Made by a program: the position numbers and the translations under genes. DNA of 64,000 bases from Acanthosepion pharaonis (lineage: Eukaryota; Mollusca; Cephalopoda; Sepiida; Sepiidae), in the NCBI GenBank assembly GCA_903632075.3, contig CAHIKZ030003496.1, positions 947,501-1,011,500 on the forward strand. Reading direction: 5' to 3'. Below, in pieces: positions 13,101 through 27,900 of the stretch (its first letter is position 1; every line of letters starts with the position of its first letter). The notes below the pieces were generated by a model. That model was not told where the DNA came from, searched no databases, and saw only the letters and a program-made list of their open reading frames with translations.

Positions 13101-15999
13101 CATTCAGTCTTAGTCCATTCAGTTAGTGACTATATTGATCTTGGTATTTATGACACAAGATATCATAATCAATTTTGATGATGTCATTCAGTCTTAGTCC
13201 ATTCACCTAGTGACTACATTGATCTTGGTGTTTATGACACAAGATATAATAATCAATTTTGATGATGTCATTCAGTTTTAGTCCATTCAGCTAATGATTA
13301 CATTGATCTTGGTGTTTCTGACACAAGATATCATAATCAATTTTGATGATGTCATTAGTCTCAGTGCATTCAGCTAGTGACTACATTGATCTTGGTGTTT
13401 CTGACACAAGATATCATAATCAATTTTGATGATGTCATTCAGTCTCAGTGCATTCAGCTAATGACTACATTGATCTTGGTGTTTCTGACACAAGATATCA
13501 TAATCAATTTTGATGATGTCATTAAGTCTCAGTGCATTCAGCTAGTGACTACCTTGATCTTGGTGTTTCTGACACAAGATATCATAATCAATTTTGATGA
13601 TGTCATTCAGTCTTAGTCTATTCAGCTAATGACTACATTGATCTTGGTGTTTATGACACAAGATATCATAATCAATTTTCATGATGTCATTCAATCTTAT
13701 TCCATTCAGCTAGTGACTACATTGATCTTGGTGTTTATGACACAAGATATCATAATCAATTTTGATGATGTCATTCAATCTTATTCCATTCAGCTAGTGA
13801 CTACCTTGATCTTGGTGTTTCTGACACAAGATATCATAATCAGTTTTGATGATGTCATTCAGTCTTAGTCCATTAAGCTAGTGACTACATTGATCTTGGT
13901 GTGTCTGACACAAGATATCATAATCAATTTTGATGATGTCATTCAGTTTTAATCCATTCAGTTAGTGACTACATTGATATTGGTGTTTCTGACACAAGAT
14001 ATCATAATCAATTTTGATGATGTCATTAAGTCTCAGTGCATTCAGCTAGTGACTACCTTGATCTTGGTGTTTCTGACACAAGATATCATAATCAATTTTG
14101 ATGATGTCATTCAGTCTTAGTCTATTCAGTTAGTGACTACATTGATCTTGGTGTTTCTGACACAAGATATCATAATCAATTTTGATGATGTCATTCAGTC
14201 TTAGTCCATTCAGCTAGTGACTACATTGATCTTTGTGTTTATGACACAAGATATAATAATCAATTTTGATGATGTCATTCAGTTTTAGTCCATTCAGCTA
14301 ATGACTACATTGATCTTGGTGTTTATGACACAAGATATCATAATCAATTTTGATGATGTCATTCAGTCTTAGTCCATTCAGCTAATGACTACATTGATCT
14401 TGGTGTTTATGACACAAGATATCATAATCAATTTTGATGATGTCATTCAGTCTTAGTCCATTCAGTTAGTGACTACATTGATCTTGGTGTTTATGACACA
14501 AGATATCATAATCAATTTTGATGATGTCATTCAGTTTTAGTCCATTCAGCTAATGACTACATTGATCTTGGTGTTTATGACACAAGATATCCTAATCAAT
14601 TTTGATGATGTCATTAAGTCTCAGTGCATTCAGCTAGTGACTACCTTGATCTTGGTGTTTCTGACACAAGATGTCATAATCAATTTTGATGATGTCATTC
14701 AGTCTTAGTCCATTCAGCTAATGACTACATTGATCTTGGTGTTTATGACAAAAGGATATCATAATCAATTTTGATGATGTCATTCAGTCTTAGTCCATTC
14801 AGCTAGTGACTACCTTGATCTTGATGTTTCTGACACAAGATATCATAATCAATTTTGATGATGTCATTCAGTTTTAGTCCATTCAGCTAATGACTACATT
14901 GATCTTGGTGTTTATGACACAAGATATCATAATCAATTTTGATGATCTCATTCAGTCTTAGTCCATTCAGCTAATGACTACATTGATCTTGGTGTTTATG
15001 ACACAAGATATCATAATAATTTTGATGATGTCATTAAGTCTTAGTGCATTCAGCTAGTGACTACCTTGATCGTGATGTTTCTGACACAAGATATAATAAT
15101 CAATTTTGATGATGTCATTCAGTTTTAGTCCATTCAGCTAATGACTACATTGATCTTGGTGTTTCTGACACAAGATATCATAATCAATTTTGATGATGTC
15201 ATTCAGTCTTAGTTCATTCAGCTAATGATTACATTGATCTTGGTGTTTCTGACAAAAGATATCATAATCAATTTTGATGATGTCATTCAGTCTCAGTCCA
15301 TTCAGCTAATGACTACATTGATCTTGGTGTTTCTGACACAAGATATCATAATCAATTTTGATGATGTCATTCAGTCCCAGTGCATTCAGCTAATGACTAC
15401 ATTGATCTTGGTGTTTTCTGACACAAGATATCATAATCAATTTTGATGATGTCATTCAGTCTTAGTGCATTCAGCTAATGACTACATTGATCTTGGTGTT
15501 TATGACACAAGATATCATAATCAATTTTAATGTTGTCATTCAATCTTATTCCATTCAGCTAGTGACTACATTGATCTTGGTGTTTCTGACACAAGATATC
15601 ATAATCAATTTTGATGATGTCATTCAGTCTTAGTCTATTCAGCTAATGACTACATTGATCTTGGTGTTTATGACACAAGATATCATAATCAATTTTGATG
15701 ATGTCATTCAATCTTATTCCATTCAGCTAGTGACTACCTTGATCTTGGTGTTTCTGACACAAGATATCATAATCAGTTTTGATGATGTCATTCAGTCTTA
15801 GTCCATTAAGCTAGTGACTACATTGATCTTGGTGTTTCTGACACAAGATATCATAATCAATTTTGATGATGTCATTCAGTTTTAGTCCATTCAGTTAGTG
15901 ACTACATTGATCTTGGTGTTTCTGACACAAGATATCATAATCAATTTTGATGATGTCATTCAGTCTTAGTCCATTCAGCTAATGACTACCTTGATCTTG

Positions 16000-18900
16000 G
16001 TGTTTATGACACAAGATATCATAATCAATTTTGATGATGTCATTCAGTCTTAGTCAATTCAGTTTAGTGACTACATTGATCTTGGTGTTTCTGACACAAG
16101 ATATCATAATCAATTTTGATGATGTCATTCAGTCTTAGTCCATTCAGCTAGTGATTACATTGATCTTGGTGTTTATGACACAAGATATCATAATCAATTT
16201 TGATGATGTCATTCAGTTTTAGTCCATTCAGCTAGTGACTACATTGATCTTGGTGTTTATGACACAAGATATCATAATCAATTATGATGATGTCATTCAG
16301 TCTTAGTTCATTCAGCTAATGACTACATTGATCTTGGTGTTTTTGACAAAAGATATCATAATCAATTTTGATGATGTCATTCAGTCTTAGTCCATTCAGC
16401 TAGTGACTACATTGATCTTGGTGTTTATGACACAAGATATAATAATCAATTTTGATGATGTCATTCAGTTTTAGTCCATTCAGCTAATGACTACATTGAT
16501 CTTGGTGTTTATGACACAAGATATCATAATCAATTTTGATGATGTCATTCAGTCTCAGTGCATTCAGCTAATGACGACATTGATCTTGGTGTTTCTGACA
16601 CAAGATATCATAATCAATTTTGATGATGTCATTCAGTCTTAGTCTATTCAGCTAATGACTACATTGACCTTGGTGTTTATGACACAAGATATCATAATCA
16701 ATTTTGATGATGTCATTCAGTCTTATTTTCCATTCAGCTAGTGACTACATTGATCTTGGTGTTTCTGACACAAGATATCATAATCAATTTTGATGATGTC
16801 ATTCAGTTTTAGTCCATTCAGCTAATGACTACATTGATCTTGGTGTTTATGACACAAGATATCATAATCAATTTTGATGATGTCATTCAGTCTTAGTCCA
16901 TTCAGCTAATGACTACATTGATCTTGGTGTTTATGACACAAGATATCATAATCAATTTTGATGATGTCATTCAGTCTTAGTCCATTCAGCTAATGACTAC
17001 ATTGATCTTGGTGTTTATGACACAAGATATCATAATCAATTTTGATGATGTCATTCAGTCTTAGTCCATTCAGCTAGTGACTACATTGATCTTGGTGTTT
17101 ATGACACAAGATATCATAATCAATTTTTGATGATGTTCATTCAGTCTTAGTCCATTCAGCTAATGACTACATTGATCTTGGTGTTTATGACACAAGATAT
17201 CATAATCAATTTTGATGATGTCATTCAGTCTTAGTCCATTCAGTTAGTGACTATATTGATCTTGGTGTTTATGACACAAGATATCATAATCAATTTTGAT
17301 GATGTCATTCAGTCTTAGTCCATTCAGATCTTAGTGACTACATTGATCTTGGTGTTTAGTCTTGACACAAGATATAATAATCAATTTTGATGATGTCATT
17401 CAGTTTTAGTCCATTCAGCTAATGATTACATTGATCTTGGTGTTTCTGACACAAGATATCATAATCAATTTTGATGATGTCATTCAGTCTTAGTGCATTC
17501 AGCTAGTGACTACATTGATCTTGGTGTTTATGACACAAGATATCATAATCAATTTTGATGATGTCATTCAGTCTTAGTCCATTCAGCTAATGACTACATT
17601 GATCTTGGTGTTTATGACACAAGATATCATAATCAATTTTGATGATGTCATTCAGTCTTATTCCATTCAGCTAGTGACTACCATTGATCTTGGTGTTTCT
17701 GACACAAGATATCATAATCAATTTTGATGATGTCATTCAGTCTTAGTCTATTCATCTAGTGACTACATTGATCTTGGTGTTTATGACACAAGATATCATA
17801 ATCAATTTTGATGATGTCATTCAATCTTATTCCATTCAGCTAGTGACTACATTGATCTTGGTGTTTTGACACAAGATATCATAATCAATTTTGATGATGT
17901 CATTCAGTCTTAGTCCATTCAGCTAGTGACTACATTGATCTTGGTGTTTATGACACAAGATATCATAATCAATTTTGATGATGTCATTCAGTTTTATTCC
18001 ATTCAGCTAGTGACTACATTGATCTTGGTGTTTCTGACACAAGATATCATAATCAATTTTGATGATGTCATTCAGTCTTAGTCCATTCAGTTAGTGACTA
18101 CTTTGATCTTGGTGTTTCTGACACAAGATATCATAATCAATTTTGATGATGTCATTCAGTCTTAGTCCATTCAGTTAGTGACTACCTTGGTCTTGGTGTT
18201 TATGACACAAGATATCATAATCAATTTTGATGATGTCATTCAGTCTTAGTCCATTCAGCTAGTGACTACATTGATCTTGGTGTTTATGACACAAGATATA
18301 ATAATCAATTTTGATGATGTCATTCAGTTTTAGTCCATTCAGCTAATGACTACATTGATCTTGGTGTTTATGACACAAGATATCATAATCAATTTTGATG
18401 ATGTCATTCAGTCTTAGTCCATTCAGCTAGTGACTACATTGATCTTGGTGTTTCTGACACAAGATATCATAATCAATTTTGATGATGTCATTAAGTCTCA
18501 GTGCATTCAGCTAATGACTACATTGATCTTGGTGTTTATGACACAAGATATCATAATCAATTTTGATGATGTCATTCAGTCTTAGTCCATTCAGTTAGTG
18601 ACTACATTGATCTTGGTGTTTATGACACAAGATATCATAATCAATTTTGATGATGTCATTCAGTTTTAGTCCATTCAGCTAATGACTACATTGATCTTGG
18701 TGTTTATGACACAAGATATCATAATCAATTTTGATGATGTCATTCAGTCTTAGTCCATTCAGCTAGTGACTACATTGATCTTGGTGTTTATGACACAAGA
18801 TATCATAATCAATTTTGATGATGTCATTCAGTCTTAGTCCATTCAGCTAGTGACTACATTGATCTTGGTGTTTCTGACACAAGATATCATAATCAATTTT

Positions 18901-21900
18901 GATGATGTCATTCAGTTTTAGTCCATTCAGCTAATGACTACATTGATCTTGGTGTTTCTGACACAAGATATCATAATCAATTTTGATGATGTCATTCAGT
19001 CTCAGTCCATTCAGCTAATGACTACATTGATCTTGGTGTTTCTGACACAAGATATCATAATCAATTTTGATGATGTCATTCAGTTTTAGTCCATTCAGTC
19101 ATTAGTGACTACATTGATCTTGGTGTTTTATGACACAAGATATCATAATCAATTTTGATGATGTCATTCAGTCTTAGTCCATTCAGTTAGTGACTACATT
19201 GATCTTGGTGTTTCTGACACAAGATATCATAATCAATTTTGATGATGTCATTCAGTCTTAGTCCATTCAGCTAGTGACTACATTGATCTTGGTGTTTCTG
19301 ACACAAGATATCATAATCAATTTTGATGATGTCATTCAGTCTTAGTCCATTCAGCTAATGACTACATTGATCTTGGTGTTTATGACACAAGATATCATAA
19401 TCAATTTTGATGATGTCATTCAGTCTTAGTCCATTCAGCTAGTGACTACATTGATCTTGGTGTTTCTGACACAAGATATCATAATCAATTTTGATGATGT
19501 CATTCAGTCTCAGTGCATTCAGCTAATGACTACATTGATCTTGGTGTTTCTGACACAAGATATCATAATCAATTTTGATGATGTCATTCAGTCTTAGTCC
19601 ATTCAGCTAGTGACTACATTGATCTTGGTGTTTCTGACACAAGATATCATAATCAATTTTGATGATGTCATTCAGTCTTAGTCCATTCAGCTAGTGACTA
19701 CATTGATCTTGGTGTTTATGACACAAGATATCATAATCAATTTTGATGATGTCATTCAATCTTAGTCCATTCAGCTAGTGACTACATTGATCTTGGTGTT
19801 TATGACACAAGATATCATAATCAATTTTGATGATGTCATTCAGTCTTATGATGTCCATTCAGCTAGTGACTACATTGATCTTGGTGTTTCTGACACAAGA
19901 TATCATAATCAATTTTGATGATGTCATTCAGTCTTAGTCCATTCAGTTAGTGACTACATTGATCTTGGTGTTTATGACAAGATACAAGATATCATAATCA
20001 ATTTTGATGATGTCATTCAGTCAATTTTGATGTCCATTCAGTTAGTGACTACATTGATCTTGGTGTTTCTGACACAAGATATCATAATCAATTTTGATGA
20101 TGTCATTCAGTCTTAGTCCATTCAGCTAGTGACTACCTTGATCTTGGTGCTTCTGACACAAGATATCATAATCAATTTTGATGATGTCATTCAGTCTTAG
20201 TCCATTTAGCTAGTGACTACATTGATATTGGTGTTTCTGACACAAGATATCATAATCAATTATGATGATGTCATTCAATCTTATTCCATTCAGCTAGTGA
20301 CTACATTGATCTTGGTGTTTCTGACACAAGATATCATAATCAATTTTGATGATGTCATTCAGTCTTAGTCCATTCAGCTAGTGACTACATTGATCTTGGT
20401 GTTTATGACACAAGATATCATAATCAATTTTGATGATGTCATTCAGTCTTAGTCCATTCAGCTAGTGACTACATTGATCTTGGTGTTTATGACACAAGAT
20501 ATCATAATCAATTTTGATGATGTCATTCAGTCTTAGTCCATTCAGCTAGTGACTACATTGATCTTGGTGTTTATGACACAAGATATCATAATCAATTTTG
20601 ATGATGTCATTCAGTTTTAGTCCATTCAGCTAGTGACTACATTGATCTTGGTGTTTCTGACACAAGATATCATAATCAATTTTGATGATGTCATTCAGTC
20701 TTAGTCCATTCAGCTATTGTGACTACATTGATCTTGGTGTTTATGACACAAGATATCATAATCAATTTTGATGATGTCATTAGTCCATTCAGCTAGTCTA
20801 CATTGATCTTGGTGTTTTCACAAGATATCATAAGTGATGATTCAGTCTTACCTTGATCTTGGTGTTTATGACACAAGATATCATAATCAATTTTGATGAT
20901 GTCATTCAGTCTTAGTCCATTCAGCTAATGACTACATTGATCTTGGTGTTTATGACACAAGATATCATAATCAATTTTGATGATGTCATTCAGTCTTAGT
21001 CCATTCAGCTAGTGACTACATTGATCTTGGTGTTTCTGACACAAGATATCATAATCAATTTTGATGATGTCATTCAGTCTTAGTCCATTCAGCTAGTGAC
21101 TACATTGATCTTGGTGTTTATGACACAAGATATCATAATCAATTTTGATGATGTCATTCAGTCTTAGTCCATTCAGCTAAGTGACTACATTGATCTTGGT
21201 GTTTCTGACACAAGATATCATAATCAATTTTGATGATGTCATTCAGTCTTAGTCCATTCAGCTAGTGACTACATTGATCTTGGTGTTTATGACACAAGAT
21301 ATAATAATCAATTTTGATGGTGTCATTCAGTCTTAGTCCATTCAGCTAGTGACTACATTGATCTAGGTGTTTCTGACACAAGATATCATAATCAATTTTG
21401 ATGATGTCATTCAGTCTTAGTCCATTCAGCTAGTGACTACCATTGATCTTGGTGTTTATGACACAAGATATCATAATCAATTTTGATGATGTCATTCAGT
21501 TTTAGTCCATTCAGTTAGTGACTACATTGATCTTGGTGTTTCTGACACAAGATATCATAATCAATTTTGATGATGTCATTCAGTCTTAGTCCATTCAGCT
21601 AATGACTACATTGATCTTGGTGTTTATGACACAAGATATCATAATCAATTTTGATGATGTCATTCAGTCTTAGTCCATTCAGCTAGTGACTACATTGATC
21701 TTGGTGTTTCTGACACAAGATATCATAATCAATTTTGATGATGTCATTCAGTCTTAGTCCATTCAGCTAATGACTACATTGATCTTGGTGTTTATGACAC
21801 AAGATATCATAATCAATTTTGATGATGTCATTCAGTCTTAGTCCATTCAGCTAGTGACTACATTGATCTTGGTGTTTCTGACACAAGATATCATAATCAA

Positions 21901-24900
21901 TTTTGATGATGTCATTCAGTCTTAGTCCATTCAGCTAGTGACTACATTGATCTTGATGTTTATGACACAAGATATCATAATCAATTTTGATGATGTCATT
22001 CAGTCTTAGTCCATTCAGCTAATGACTACATTGATCTTGGTGTTTTCATTGACACAAGATATCATAATCAATTTTGATGATGTCATCTCAGTCATTCAGT
22101 GACTACATTGATTCAAGATATCATAATCAATTTTGATGATGTCATTCAGTCTTACATTCAGCTTGATACATTGATCTTGGTGTTTCTGACACAAGATATC
22201 ATAATCAATTTTGATGATGTCATTCAGTCTTAGTCCATTCAGCTAATGACTACATTGATCTTGGTGTTTTTGATATCACAAGATATCATAATCAATTTTG
22301 ATGATGTCATTTCAGTCTTATCATAATCAATTTCCATTCAGCTAGTGACTACATTGATCTTGGTGTTTCTGACACAAGATATCATAATCAATTTTGATGA
22401 TGTCATTCAGTCTTAGTCCATTCAGCTAATGACTACATTGATCTTGGTGTTTCTGACACAAGATATCATAATCAATTTTGATGATGTCATTCAGTCTTAG
22501 TCCATTCAGCTAGTGACTACATTGATCTTGGTGTTTATGACACAAGATATCATAATCAATTTTGATGATGTCATTCAGTCTTAGTCCATTCAGCTAGTGA
22601 CTACATTGATCTTGGTGTTTATGACACAAGATATCATAATCAATTTTGATGATGTCATTCAGTCTTAGTCCATTCAGCTAATGACTACATTGATCTTGGT
22701 GTTTCTGACACAAGATATCATAATCAATTTTGATGATGTCATTCAGTCTTAGTCCATTCAGCTAGTGACTACATTGATCTTGGTGTTTCTGACACAAGAT
22801 ATCATAATCAATTTTGATGATGTCATTCAGTCTTAGTCCATTCAGCTAATGACTACATTGATCTTGGTGTTTATGACACAAGATATCATAATCAATTTTG
22901 ATGATGTCATTAAGTCTCAGTCCATTCAGCTAGTGACTACATTGATCTTGGTGTTTCTGACACAAGATATCATAATCAATTTTGATGATGTCATTCAGTC
23001 TTAGTCCATTCAGCTAATGACTACATTGATCTTGGTGTTTCTGACACAAGATATCATAATCAATTTTGATGATGTCATTCAGTCTTAGTCCATTCAGCTA
23101 GTGACTACATTGATCTTGGTGTTTCTGACACAAGATATCATAATCAATTTTGATGATGTCATTCAGTTTTAGTCCATTCAGCTAATGACTACATTGATCT
23201 TGGTGTTTATGACACAAGATATCATAATCAATTTTGATGATGTCATTCAGTCTTATTCCATTCAGCTAATGACTACATTGATCTTGGTGTTTATGACACA
23301 AGATATCATAATCAATTTTGATGATGTCATTCAGTCTTAGTCCATTCAGCTAGTGACTACATTGATCTTGGTGTTTATGACACAAGATATCATAATCAAT
23401 TTTGATGATGTCATTCAGTTTTTAGTCCATTCAGCTAATGACTACATTGATCTTGGTGTTTATGACACAAGATATCATAATCAATTTTGATGATGTCATT
23501 AAGTCTTAGTCCATTCAGCTAATGACTACATTGATCTTGGTGTTTATGACACAAGATATCATAATCAATTTTGATGATGTCATTCAGTCTTAGTCCATTC
23601 AGTTAGTGACTACATTGATCTTGGTGTTTATGACACAAGATATCATAATCAATTTTGATGATGTCATTCAGTCTTAGTCCATTCAGCTAGTGACTACATT
23701 GATCTTGGTGTTTATGACACAAGATATCATAATCAATTTTGATGATGTCATTCAGTTTTAGTCCATTCAGCTAGTGACTACATTGATCTTGGTGTTTATG
23801 ACACAAGATATCATAATCAATTTTGATGATGTCATTCAGTCTTAGTCCATTCAGCTAATGACTACATTGATCTTGGTGTTTATGACACAAGATATCATAA
23901 TCAATTTTGATGATGTCATTCAGTCTTAGTCCATTCAGCTAGTGACTACATTGATCTTGGTGTTTCTGACACAAGATATCATAATCAATTTTGATGATGT
24001 CATTCAGTTTTAGTCCATTCAGCTAATGACTACATTGATCTTGGTGTTTATGACACAAGATATCATAATCAATTTTGATGATGTCATTCAGTCTTAGTCC
24101 ATTCAGCTAATGACTACATTGATCTTGGTGTTTATGACACAAGATATCATAATCAATTTTGATGATGTCATTCAGTCTTAGTCCATTCAGCTAGTGACTA
24201 CATTGATCTTGGTGTTTCTGGACTGATCATAATCAATTTTGATGATGTCATTAATCAATTTTGATGATGTCATTTCAATTTTGAGTCTTAGTCCATTCAG
24301 CTAGTGACTACATTGATCTTGGTGTTTATGACACAAGATATCATAATCAATTTTGATGATGTCATTCAGTCTTAGTCCATTCAGCTAGTGACTACATTGA
24401 TCTTGGTGTTTATGACACAAGATATCATAATCAATTTTGATGATGTCATTCAGTCTTAGTCCATTCAGCTAGTGACTACATTGATCTTGGTGTTTATGAC
24501 ACAAGATATCATAATCAATTTTGATGATGTCATTCAGTCTTAGTCCATTCAGCTAGTGACTACATTGATCTTGGTGTTTATGACACAAGATATCATAATC
24601 AATTTTGATGATGTCATTCAGTCTTAGTCCATTCAGCTAGTGACTACATTGATCTTGGTGTTTATGACACAAGATATCATAATCAATTTTGATGATGTCA
24701 TTCAGTCTTAGTCCATTCAGCTAGTGACTACATTGATCTTGGTGTTTTGACACAAGATATCATAATCAATTTTGATGATGTCATTTCAGTCATTTAGTCC
24801 ATTCAGATATCATAATCAATTTTGATGATGAGTCTTAGTCCATTGCTATCTTGGTGTTTCTGACACAAGATATCATAATCAATTTTGATGATGTCATTCA

Positions 24901-27900
24901 GTCTTAGTCCATTCAGCTAGTGACTACATTGATCTTGGTGTTTATGACACAAGATATCATAATCAATTTTGATGATGTCATTCAGTCTTAGTCCATTCAG
25001 CTAATGACTACATTGATCTTGGTGTTTATGACACAAGATATCATAATCAATTTTGATGATGTCATTCAGTCTTAGTCCATTCAGCTAGTGACTACATTGA
25101 TCTTGGTGTTTCTGACACAAGATATCATAATCAATTTTGATGATGTCATTCAGTCTTAGTCCATTCAGCTAGTGACTACATTGATCTTGGTGTTTATGAC
25201 ACAAGATATCATAATCAATTTTGATGATGTCATTCAGTTTTAGTCCATTCAGCTAATGACTACATTGATCTTGGTGTTTATGACATCATAAAGATATCAT
25301 AATCAATTTTGATGATGTCATTCAGTCTTAGTCCATTCAGCTAGTGACTACATTGATCTTGGTGTTTCTGACACAAGATATCATAATCAATTTTGATGAT
25401 GTCATTCAGTCTTAGTCCATTCAGCTAGTGACTACCTTGATCTTGGTGTTTATGACACAAGATATCATAATCAATTTTGATGATGTCATTCAGTCTTAGT
25501 CTATTCAGCTAATGACTACATTGATCTTGGTGTTTATGACACAAGATATCATAATCAATTTTGATGATGTCATTCAGTCTTAGTCCATTCAGCTAGTGAC
25601 TACATTGATCTTGGTGTTTATGACACAAGATATCATAATCAATTTTGATGATGTCATTCAGTCTTAGTCCATTCAGCTAGTGACTACATTGATCTTGGTG
25701 TTTCTGACACAAGATATCATAATCAATTTTGATGATGTCATTATGAGTCTTAGTCCATTCAGCTAGTGACTACATTGATCTTGGTGTTTATGACACAAGA
25801 TATCATAATCAATTTTGATGATGTCATTCAGTCTTAGTCCATTCAGCTAGTGACTACATTGATCTTGGTGTTTATGACACAAGATATCATAATCAATTTT
25901 GATGATGTCATTCAGTCTTAGTCCATTCAGCTAGTGACTACATTGATCTTGGTGTTTCTGACACAAGATATCATAATCAATTTTGATGATGTCATTCAGT
26001 CTTAGTCCATTCAGCTAGTGACTACATTGATCTTGGTGTTTATGACACAAGATATCATAATCAATTTTGATGATGTCATTAAGTCTTAGTCCATTCAGCT
26101 AATGACTACATTGATCTTGGTGTTTCTGACACAAGATATCATAATCAATTTTGATGATGTCATTCAGTCTTAGTCCATTCAGCTAGTGACTACATTGATC
26201 TTGGTGTTTCTGACACAAGATATCATAATCAATTTTGATGATGTCATTCAGTCTTAGTCCATTCAGCTAGTGACTACATTGATCTTGGTGTTTATGACAC
26301 AAGATATCATAATCAATTTTGATGATGTCATTCAGTCTTAGTCCATTCAGCTAGTGACTACATTGATCTTGGTGTTTCTGACACAAGATATCATAATCAA
26401 TTTTGATGATGTCATTCAGTCTTAGTCCATTCAGCTAGTGACTATTTTGATCTTGGTGTTTATGACACAAGATATCATAATCAATTTTGATGATGTCATT
26501 CAGTTTTAGTCCATTCAGCTAATGACTACATTGATCTTGGTGTTTATGACACAAGATATCATAATCAATTTTGATGATGTCATTCAGTTTTAGTCCATTC
26601 AGCTAATGACTACATTGATCTTGGTGTTTATGACACAAGATATCATAATCAATTTTGATGATGTCATTCAGTCTTACTCCATTCAGTTAGTAACTACATT
26701 GATCTTGGTGTTTATGACACAAGATATCATAATCAATTTTGATGATGTCATTCAGTTTTAGTCCATTCAGCTAATGACTACATTGATCTTGGTGTTTCTG
26801 ACACAAGATATCATAATCAATTTTGATGATGTCATTCAGTCTTAGTCCATTCAGTTAGTAACTACATTGATCTTGGTGTTTATGACACAAGATATCATAA
26901 TCAATTTTGATGATGTCATTCAGTCTTAGTCCATTCACCTAGTGACTACATTGATCTTGGTGTTTATGACACAAGATATAATAATCAATTTTGATGATGT
27001 CATTCAGTTTTAGTCCATTCAGCTAGTGACTACATTGATCTTGGTGTTTATGACACAAGATATCATAATCAATTTTGATGATGTCATTCAGTTTTAGTCC
27101 ATTCAGCTAGTGACTACCTTGATCTTGGTGTTTATGACACAAGATATCATAATCAATTTTGATGATGTCATTCAGTCTTAGTCCATTCAGTTAGAGACTA
27201 CATTGATCTTGGTGTTTCTGACACAAGATATCATAATCAATTTTGATGATGTCATTCAGTCTTAGTCCATTCAGCTAGTGACTACATTGATCTTGGTGTT
27301 TATGACACAAGATATAATAATCAATTTTGATGATGTCATTCAGTTTTAGTCCATTCAGCTAGTGACTACATTGATCTAGGTGTTTCTGACACAAGATACC
27401 ATAATCAATTATGATGATGTCATTCAATCTTATTCCATTCAGCTAGTGACTACCATGATGTTGGTGTTTCTGACACAAGATATCATAATCAGTTTTGATG
27501 ATGTCATTCAGTCTTAGTACATTCAGCTAGTGACTACCTTGATCTTGGTGTTTATGACACAAGATATCATAATCAATTTTGATGATGTCATTCAGTCTTA
27601 GTCCATTCAGCTAGTGACTACCTTGATCTTGGTGTTTATGACACAAGATATCATAATCAATTTTGATGATGTCATTCAGTCTTAGTCCATTCAGCTAGTG
27701 ACTACATTGATCTTGGTGTTTATGACACAAGATATCATAATCAATTTTGATGATGTCATTCAGTCTTAGTCCATTCAGCTAGTGACTACATTGATCTTGG
27801 TGTTTATGACACAAGATATAATAATCAATTTTGATGATGTCATTCAGTTTTAGTCCATTCAGCTAATGACTACATTGATCTTGGTGTTTATGACACAAGA

